Positions 1 to 4,968 of a DNA stretch of 10,289 nt are shown here, piece after piece. The position numbers and the translations under genes are program-made. Positions within the stretch are counted from its first letter, which is position 1. Each line of letters begins with the position of its first letter. Origin of the DNA: an uncultured Pirellulaceae bacterium (GTDB lineage Bacteria; Planctomycetota; Planctomycetia; Pirellulales; Pirellulaceae); NCBI GenBank assembly GCA_934255105.1, contig CAKQNH010000098.1:1-10289 (forward strand), given 5' to 3'. The notes under the pieces were generated by a model. The model saw only the letters and a list, made by a program, of their open reading frames with translations. It did no database searches and was not told the DNA's origin.

Positions 1-1105
1 CCCCCTGTTCGTCAGTGGCAGCTACCCCGATTCCAATGCCGCTCGTGCGCACGTTAGTTCCCTCGACCGAGGCGAAGTAGCGTGCATAGACGTCCGCGAT
101 CTTGTCTTGTCGAGCTACGGTTGGGGCAGCAAATGGGTCGCTACGGGAATCCTGCGAACCTGCCATGCCCGCCAGCAACTGACCCAGATCCCGTGGAGGC
201 GGAACGTCGGCAGCGCGAACGGGCACGGCGATAATGCGGGTTGCTTGATCGCTGGCTCGGCCCCAGTTGGGAAGGTTTACGTTACCAACCAATCGACCAT
301 GCGCGGAGCCGAAAGTTGGCAATGCAAACTCAGCGGTCTGATTGCTCACGGTGCGCACAATTCCCAAAGTCACCGACAGCATCGAGCTAGACGAAGCCGA
401 TTCAAAACCTAAACCTGAATCTAGAACGGTTACGACAATCGTGACTTCTCCTGGTGGCACAACGATCGTTTGATCGGCGACATCAACACTTTGAGACCGC
501 GTAGCGTAGTTGTGAAAACGCCAATCGGGCGGCGCGGCCGAGGGACTACCAAACGGATCGACTCTCGAGGGACCACCAAACGGATCTTCGGTTGGACGCA
601 TATACTGTAGGACAGTGCTGGGAATATCGCCGGCAAAATCATTTTTCCACAGAATGCGCAGTTGGCATTTACTGCGCAGTTGTTCGGGGACATTGGATAT
701 GTCTATCCTAAGTTTGGCCCACGGTCGCAGCTTCGCCCTGCCAGTCAGCGCACCAGGTGGAACGAAGGCGAATCCGTGCTGGTTCTGAGCTACCACCGCT
801 TTCGCCTCGGCGGGTATCGACAGGATGCCACTCTCATTAGCGTTCAGTGAGACTATCTGGCGGCCATCTGGTGATATCAAAACATCGCTATCCCCGTCGG
901 CAGTCGACAGCGCAAGTTGTTCGTTTAAGTAAACGCCGGATGCTATGATCCCTGCCGCCACGCAATCGGCGGCGGCGCTGCCGTCTGGGTTGATCAACTG
1001 CAGTGGTTGCTCCTGTCTCATCTGTCCTATCTGTCCCATCGCGTTTAGCGAACTGAGCATGCACAGCGCGAGCGCCATGTGGGTGAAAAAAATGTGTTTT
1101 CGCAT
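1..1105 (-). CDS. Secreted protein of unknown function, carboxypeptidase-regulatory-like (C-terminus beyond window)
   Basis: An open frame of 368 codons runs from the ATG at 1105 to the left edge without a stop, so the C-terminus is missing. The start is supported by AAGGA (1117-1113), 7 nt upstream. Residues 1-24 form a signal peptide (basic MRKH, then a hydrophobic stretch, cleavage probably near NAMG/Q), so the product is exported. Residues 65-135 (around LISPDGRQIVS, AEAKAVVAQNQHGFAF and KLRPWAKLRI) resemble the DG...F...H-x-GFA...L-PW pattern of carboxypeptidase-regulatory-like (transthyretin-fold) exported proteins in planctomycetes; this is recalled, not searched. A Pro/Gly-rich linker with DPFG-type motifs lies at 174-192 and recurs as DPFAAP at 323-328. 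It lies 413 bp downstream of the sigma/kinase pair on the same strand, an arrangement I associate with a regulated exported protein, but a shared transcript is not shown. The role is unknown. Confidence is high for the gene, low for function. Confidence 0.8.
   Translation of the reverse strand, partial: MRKHIFFTHMALALCMLSSLNAMGQIGQMRQEQPLQLINPDGSAAADCVAAGIIASGVYLNEQLALSTADGDSDVLISPDGRQIVSLNANESGILSIPAEAKAVVAQNQHGFAFVPPGALTGRAKLRPWAKLRIDISNVPEQLRSKCQLRILWKNDFAGDIPSTVLQYMRPTEDPFGGPSRVDPFGSPSAAPPDWRFHNYATRSQSVDVADQTIVVPPGEVTIVVTVLDSGLGFESASSSSMLSVTLGIVRTVSNQTAEFALPTFGSAHGRLVGNVNLPNWGRASDQATRIIAVPVRAADVPPPRDLGQLLAGMAGSQDSRSDPFAAPTVARQDKIADVYARYFASVEGTNVRTSGIGIGVAATDEQG
1010..1036 (-). repeat. Three 9-bp direct repeats inside the exported-protein gene
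   Basis: Read on the coding strand, the units are GGACAGATA, GGACAGATG and AGACAGGAG. The first two differ by one base and the third is more diverged. They keep the frame and encode Gly-Gln-Ile, Gly-Gln-Met, Arg-Gln-Glu at the likely N-terminus of the mature protein, just after the signal peptide. This looks like in-frame slippage expansion with no sign of a functional site. Confidence 0.6.
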
Positions 1106-1149
1106 GGTGTTGTCCTTTTGGTACAAAAATCGTTTAACGCCGAGCCGTA

Positions 1150-1234
1150 GCAGACCGCGATGCACAAATCGACTTGATCATCGCGCAAGTCTCCGGTGCA
1201 CCACAGCACTAACCAACCCTCAGCCGCGGTCTGC
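1150..1234. repeat. Perfect 10-bp inverted repeat, 65-nt loop
   Basis: GCAGACCGCG at 1150-1159 is the exact reverse complement of CGCGGTCTGC at 1225-1234. It lies 45-129 bp upstream of the exported-protein start, so it could fold in that gene's 5' leader or act as a split operator. The long loop makes a simple terminator unlikely. A role is inference only. Confidence 0.45.
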
Positions 1235-1241
1235 GCAGGCG

Positions 1242-1268
1242 ACGGCACCTACGGCACCTACGGCAGCT
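1242..1268 (+). repeat. 9-bp tandem repeat, three units
   Basis: ACGGCACCT occurs twice in succession (1242-1250, 1251-1259), followed by ACGGCAGCT (1260-1268). This is a short non-coding tandem array in the gap between two minus-strand genes, probably from replication slippage. Confidence 0.6.
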
Positions 1269-1518
1269 ACGAACTACACTCACACGCGGCAGCCGATCGC
1301 GCTCCGCCCACTCCCTCATGTCTGTCGCATCTCTGGTGCACAGGCCTGCCGCCAAACACAGTCCACTCCTGCCTGCGCCTGCGTAGCCGGGACACCTGCA
1401 CTAGCCTAATTCTCTCGTGCTTCGCGGCGCGATACCTCTACACAATTCGATCATGCTCCACCGGCTACTGCGGCTAGTTGGCTATAGTTAGACAATTGCT
1501 GGGCATTGATCACTGTGA

Positions 1519-3051
1519 CTATTGATTGCTCTCCAGCAATCGCTGCTGTACGTGTTCGAGTATCGGCCCGAGTTGGTCGTTCCAACTTTCGAGCTGAGGT
1601 TCACCCGCCTCCCACGGCAGCGGTATCGCGGTGGGATTATCCACGGAGGTGACCGATGCAGGAGCCTCTAAGGCTGGCAGCACCGCAACGTGAGAACCCA
1701 CATCATCTACGTTGCTATCCACAACACCACTCTCGTTCGTCTCCGGCACAGTAGACCAATCGCGCGTCGCTAGCGTGTAGCCTCCGAAAACTAACAACCC
1801 CACAAGGACCAAGCCCACTACCACCCTACGTAGCGTGACGGCAAATCGTGGCGACCGATCAGAACGAATATGTGGTTGATGGCTTTCCACGCGCAGCTCC
1901 ACAAGCAACTCCGCTGGCAGCGGATGATCGACTGGCTGATTGAGATGCGCCAAGCAGTCGGTCAACAACTCGGCCACGTAGGCTGCGGATGGGTAGCGCT
2001 GCTGCGGAGTCTTGGCATGCAAGCGATCGACGATGTGGACCAGCCATGGCGGTATCGCAGGATTGATCTCAGCGATCGGTCGGGCTTCGCTGTCGGTAAT
2101 ACGGCGCAGCACGGCCAACGCCGAATCGGCGCGAAAGGGAACGCGACCGGTACACAGGGTATACAACACGCTCCCCAGGCTAAACAGGTCGCTGCGAGCA
2201 TCGATGGCTTCGCCGCGAGCTTGCTCAGGAGACATGAACTGCGGCGTCCCCGCGATCACCCCCGTGCGCGTCATCGAAGCATCGTCCACGGCGCGCGCCA
2301 AGCCGAAGTCGGTGATGACCAGTCGATCGATTCCTTGATCCAGGAGAATGTTGGCGGGCTTGATATCGCGATGCACGAGTCCTTGGTGATGCGCGGCGGA
2401 CAGACCAGCGGCGATCTGAATGCCGATACGCAAGATGTCGGGTACCGGCAGCGGCCCCTCCAAATCGATACGCTTTTGCAACGAAGCACCGCCGACGTAA
2501 GGCATCACCAGATAGGGGAGCGTGGCATCGGTGCATACAGAATGGATCGCAATTACATTGGGGTGGATCACCGCCGCCGCTGCGCGTGCTTCGCGTGCAA
2601 AGCGTTGTCGGGCCGCACCGCTGGTCGCCAAATGGGGAGCCATGACCTTGATAGCTACGGTGCGGTCCAGTGCGCGGTCCAAGCCTTTTAGGACAACGCC
2701 CATCCCACCGGCGCCGATCGCTCCCGAGATTTCGTAGCCGCCCAGCCGGCCTAGCATGGCGGGATCGTCGGTAGGGTGTAGCGCATCGAGGACCTGTGCG
2801 ATTTGCGGTGGGATGGTAGTTTGCTCGATATCCAATTGGCTGATTGACGACAAATCATAATCATCGTCGCGGAGATAATCCGCAGCCTGCTGCCAGCTCT
2901 TTTCTACGGCTGCCAGCGTCTCGAGCTTTCGCCGGCACGACTGGCACTGATCCAAGTGGGCTGAGACTTGTGCTGTGTCCACTGTCGATAGCGAGCCACT
3001 CAGCAGAGCTTCCAGCCGCTCGTTCGGGCAGGTTTGTGCATTTGATTTCAT
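1519..3051 (-). CDS. Membrane Ser/Thr protein kinase with N-terminal anti-sigma-like zinc-finger motif
   Basis: The 510-aa product has four parts. Residues 1-45 hold a zinc-finger anti-sigma-like motif (C8, then H32-x3-C36-x2-C39). Residues 106-370 are a complete Hanks-type kinase: glycine loop G113-A-G-G-M-G118, lysine K135, catalytic HRD 227-229 with K231 and N234, DFG 248-250, SPE near 274-276 and D288. One membrane helix spans about 409-428. The tail of about 80 residues, rich in Pro/Glu/Val, should be extracytoplasmic. All catalytic residues are present, so it should phosphorylate Ser/Thr. The start at 3051 is preferred over an in-frame ATG at 3204 because it has GGAGG 7 nt upstream (3063-3059), overlaps the sigma factor stop as ATGA, and the 51 residues upstream are antisense-like junk inside the sigma gene. 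The ATGA overlap implies translational coupling. The zinc-finger end probably binds the neighbouring sigma factor, with the kinase modulating it; this is inference from context and from known sigma/kinase pairs in planctomycetes. Confidence 0.95.
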   Translation of the reverse strand: MKSNAQTCPNERLEALLSGSLSTVDTAQVSAHLDQCQSCRRKLETLAAVEKSWQQAADYLRDDDYDLSSISQLDIEQTTIPPQIAQVLDALHPTDDPAMLGRLGGYEISGAIGAGGMGVVLKGLDRALDRTVAIKVMAPHLATSGAARQRFAREARAAAAVIHPNVIAIHSVCTDATLPYLVMPYVGGASLQKRIDLEGPLPVPDILRIGIQIAAGLSAAHHQGLVHRDIKPANILLDQGIDRLVITDFGLARAVDDASMTRTGVIAGTPQFMSPEQARGEAIDARSDLFSLGSVLYTLCTGRVPFRADSALAVLRRITDSEARPIAEINPAIPPWLVHIVDRLHAKTPQQRYPSAAYVAELLTDCLAHLNQPVDHPLPAELLVELRVESHQPHIRSDRSPRFAVTLRRVVVGLVLVGLLVFGGYTLATRDWSTVPETNESGVVDSNVDDVGSHVAVLPALEAPASVTSVDNPTAIPLPWEAGEPQLESWNDQLGPILEHVQQRLLESNQ

Positions 3052-3644
3052 TCCTCCGCCTCCATCAGTTCTCGAACGGTGTTTTGCAAGCGACGCATAA
3101 TGCGACTGCGGACGGCGTGAATCGATCCGATCGATTTGCCCAGTTGATCGGCGACCAGCGCGATGGGTTCTCCCTCGACGACAGTCAGTACAAAGGCCCG
3201 CCATGAGGCCTCTTGCACTTCATCGCGAACAATCTCTGCCGCGTGGCGATAGACTTGTCGTTGGTATTCGATCTCGACCTGTGACTCGAACTCCGCTTGG
3301 TCATCGGGCAGGTTGTTTATGACGGACAGAAAATCGCTACCTCCCGCAGCTCGGTCTTGGCGACCACGGGTCAGCGCATTGACGATCGCATTGCGCGCGA
3401 TGCGTGCCAGCCAGTGGCGAAAGCGAGCCTGCGGATCGTGTTGCCACTGCGGAATTGCCCGCGCGACCGACATCATGACTTGCTGTGACAGATCGTCTGC
3501 GTCGGCATGTTGCAGGCCACGTGCCCGGGCGAGTCGATAGACGACCGGACGATAGATCAGCGCAAACGATTCCCATGCTGCGGCATTGCTGGCGTCTTGA
3601 AGCTGCGCAATCAAACTAACTTGCGTGTCGGGCATATCTGCCAT
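3048..3644 (-). CDS. ECF-type RNA polymerase sigma factor
   Basis: The 198-aa product has the two-domain layout of extracytoplasmic-function sigma factors. Sigma-2 spans about residues 22-95, including the core-binding stretch DADDLSQQVMMSV (48-60) and the -10-recognising FRHWLARIARN (75-85). Sigma-4 spans about 138-192, with a helix-turn-helix at roughly 161-186. It would direct RNA polymerase to a dedicated promoter set. A longer frame starts at 3773, but the ATG at 3644 is chosen because AAGGAG lies 8 nt upstream (3658-3653) and because the added 43 residues are Cys/Pro-rich and unlike a sigma N-terminus. Its stop codon overlaps the kinase start by 4 nt, so the two are almost certainly co-transcribed and the kinase fusion is the likely partner and regulator. 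No cognate promoter motif could be identified upstream. Confidence 0.93.
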   Translation of the reverse strand: MADMPDTQVSLIAQLQDASNAAAWESFALIYRPVVYRLARARGLQHADADDLSQQVMMSVARAIPQWQHDPQARFRHWLARIARNAIVNALTRGRQDRAAGGSDFLSVINNLPDDQAEFESQVEIEYQRQVYRHAAEIVRDEVQEASWRAFVLTVVEGEPIALVADQLGKSIGSIHAVRSRIMRRLQNTVRELMEAEE

Positions 3645-3652
3645 CAAAGCGT

Positions 3653-3658
3653 CTCCTT
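3653..3658 (-). promoter_or_regulatory. Ribosome binding site fixing the sigma factor start
   Basis: AAGGAG on the minus strand lies 8 nt before the ATG at 3644. Shine-Dalgarno motifs are weak or absent at the plus-strand genes of this window, so this strong site is good evidence for the short 198-aa form over the 241-aa alternative. Confidence 0.75.
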
Positions 3659-3736
3659 CACCAGTATTAAACACAGGCCAGAAGCGAGACTGACACGGAG
3701 CTGGGGGAAAAACGCAAGATAAATCGGTTAATGCCG

Positions 3737-3826
3737 ATGCACCCGTGCATGAGTTTTCAGTTTTATCCATCAACCGTGGCTAACGCCAAAACGGCTAATT
3801 ATGCGGAAAAACTCATGCGTGGGTGC
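3737..3826. repeat. Inverted-repeat element upstream of the sigma factor gene
   Basis: Arms at 3739-3758 and 3807-3826 are reverse complements at 17 of 20 positions (shared core GCATGAGTTTT), separated by 48 bp. The left arm also contains a perfect small palindrome, ATGCAC-CC-GTGCAT (3737-3750). It lies about 95 bp upstream of the sigma start in non-coding DNA. It may be a REP/MITE-like dispersed element or an operator; neither can be decided from this window. Confidence 0.6.
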
Positions 3827-3870
3827 TTATTCGCAGCAAGTGGCGTGGCCAGGCTAAATGGTGATGAGCT

Positions 3871-4025
3871 GGGCCACGAAAGCGAACAAAGAGCACATAG
3901 AAGCAAACGATAGATGAAAGGCCAAAGTGGATAGCTATGGTTAGCTCTGATGCTTTGAAACGCTATATCCACACCTTTCCTTTGAGCTCCATCTTTTGCG
4001 CTCTTTGCGATCTTTTGCGGCAACA
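3871..4025. repeat. Long imperfect palindrome of purine-rich 'GCAAAGAGC' type
   Basis: The left arm (about 3871-3937) and the reverse complement of the right arm (about 3960-4025) share blocks in the same order: CAAAGAGC, AAAGG and GTGGATA, with gaps between them. The centre is about 3938-3960. Similar A-rich 'CGCAAAGAGCGCAAA' runs occur in intergenic DNA of many environmental bacteria, in my recollection. Complementarity is modest, so this is either a decayed palindromic element or two inverted copies of a common repeat. No gene covers it. Confidence 0.4.
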
Positions 4026-4061
4026 CCCAATCCCATTCTCGCGGCATGCGTTCAACTACCG

Positions 4062-4652
4062 TCACGGCAAGTCTTCAAAAACGATTTCAGGGCGACCGGC
4101 GGGGCTCGCATCGCGCTCAAAGATTTGATCAAGCGCGGTGGTCTCATCGAAGAAACCGCAGTGCCGCAAAAAAAAATGATCTGTTTGGGCACCACCGGCG
4201 TAGTCGAGGTGACTCCGGCTTTCCATGGATGGATCCAATAGCTTTGACCTCCCGAACCCTCGTTGCCGAAATCTTGCGCATGTACACCCTCCCCTTTGGC
4301 GAGCGTTACCACGCGATCTTCGGCTGGGATCTCAGCCGGGTTGTCGGTGCGGAACGGACTCCAGACGGAGAACAACACTCGTCGCTCGGTGTCGCTGTTG
4401 ACTTGGAAACCAAAGTAGCGAATAGATCTCGTTGGCTGCATTCCAGCGCACAGACGCCTGGCCGATCCCACCTCTGCCCGGTGCGGGTTGCGAGCGAAAC
4501 GTGTTGCCAGCCAGCGGTACGGACCAGTCTGCCGCCATCGCCAAAGGTGCAACTAGCGTTAGCAGACATGTGCAGAGCAACGACAGCCTTGCAGCGTTGC
4601 TTAACACACGGCGGCTTAAACAGTGGAGTAAGCGTCGTTTCGATTCGTACAT
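4062..4652 (-). pseudogene. Broken DUF3472-family secreted protein gene with decayed 3' part
   Basis: From ATG 4652 the frame encodes a signal peptide (residues 22-40, ending AMA before ADWSVPLAGN) and then the typical DUF3472/DUF5077 start (VPLAGNTFRSQPAPG, then EIYS) to about 4419. At 4418-4421 the homology jumps to another frame that reads YFGFQVNS, ERRVLFSVWSPFRTD, GEGVHAQDFGNEGSGGQ and HPWKAG, the DUF3472 core, ending near 4214. The roughly 100-residue segment normally between these blocks (DUF5077-like) is missing, so an internal deletion with frameshift has destroyed the gene. From about 4213 to a stop at 4062 a third frame, about 50 codons, has coding-like composition (HLDYAGGAQ, HCGFFDE, ending EIVFEDLP). 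I cannot assign it to a family and it may be the tail of a second lost gene. A run of nine A/T lies at 4168-4176. Family features are recalled, not searched; I am confident about DUF3472, less about the 3' part. Confidence 0.75.
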
Positions 4653-4750
4653 GTTATAGACCGTTGGTTAAGCATCCTGGGACGAAGAGTCATTTCTGAT
4701 CCATAGCTAGGCTACCTAAAGCCGCGTGGGCTGGCTATCCACCGCGATCC

Positions 4751-4832
4751 GCTTGCGAATCCCGAATCGCAAGCTGGAAGCGAATCATCGCAAGCTGGAA
4801 GCTTACGCCACCCCGAATCGCAAGCTGGAAGC
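4751..4832 (+). repeat. Planctomycete-type 'RKLEAYAT' intergenic repeat
   Basis: The 15-bp unit TCGCAAGCTGGAAGC occurs exactly three times, at 4767-4781, 4788-4802 and 4818-4832, with irregular spacing of 21 and 30 bp; the last two copies are followed by TTACG. The first copy also pairs with GCTTGCGA at 4751-4758 as an 8-bp inverted repeat with an 8-nt loop. Read on the plus strand the copies translate as NRKLEAY-type peptides. I recall this family from Pirellulaceae genomes, where it inflates predicted protein N-termini. Here it extends the nitric oxide reductase frame falsely upstream to 4726. Confidence 0.7.
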
Positions 4833-4888
4833 TTACGGCACTTTAAGAATATTTGGCCAAAACTTGGCTCCTCCCAGCGGTTGCCAAC

Positions 4889-4916
4889 TTGACGAGTGCG
4901 ACCAATTCTATACATT
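4889..4916 (+). promoter_or_regulatory. Candidate sigma-70-like promoter for the nitric oxide reductase gene
   Basis: TTGACG (4889-4894) is followed after 16 bp by TACATT (4911-4916), which fits the -10 consensus at four of six positions. A TATACA (4909-4914) in the same place would give a spacer of only 14. It lies 53 bp before the start codon. I saw no FNR/DNR-type TTGAT-N4-ATCAA palindrome in this intergenic region. This is weak evidence based on sequence resemblance alone. Confidence 0.22.
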
Positions 4917-4968
4917 TTGGTGCAGATCTATTCACCACTACATTGCCCCGCATTCAAAGCACACACAC

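Larger units (their letters stand above)
1106..1518. other. 413-bp intergenic gap between kinase gene and exported-protein gene
   Basis: I see no convincing gene here; open frames on either strand have low-complexity, gene-unlike translations. The gap should hold the promoter of the minus-strand exported-protein gene, but I see no clear -35/-10 pair. It contains a perfect 10-bp inverted repeat (1150-1159 against 1225-1234) and a 9-bp tandem repeat (1242-1268). At the kinase end, an 8-bp inverted repeat (1495-1502 against 1533-1540) brackets the kinase stop codon, with a 30-nt loop and no T-tract, so it is not a standard intrinsic terminator. Confidence 0.6.

Noticed and set aside
107..412. 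Plus-strand open frame of 101 codons
   Set aside because: It lies antisense to the exported-protein frame that is continuous to the left edge; the translation is low-quality and has no family features.
945..1477. Two overlapping plus-strand frames in the 945-1477 region
   Set aside because: They cover the 5' end of a minus-strand gene with a good ribosome binding site and then a repeat-containing gap; the translations are Cys/Thr/Pro-rich and gene-unlike.
1495..1540. Inverted repeat around the kinase stop codon as a terminator
   Set aside because: The stem is only 8 bp, the loop is 30 nt and no T-tract follows on the minus strand.
1870..2691. Plus-strand open frame of 273 codons
   Set aside because: It is entirely antisense to the kinase domain, whose catalytic motifs prove the minus strand is coding.
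3049..3204. Upstream start at 3204 for the kinase
   Set aside because: The extra 51 residues (Arg/Asp-rich) are a shadow of the sigma factor's sigma-4 region; the ATG at 3051 has a Shine-Dalgarno and an ATGA overlap.
3642..3773. Upstream start at 3773 for the sigma factor
   Set aside because: The additional 43 residues lack family features and the ATG at 3644 has an AAGGAG at ideal spacing.
4726..4968. Upstream start at 4726 for the nitric oxide reductase
   Set aside because: The extension encodes the intergenic RKLEAY repeat; the natural N-terminus begins with a membrane helix at 4969.
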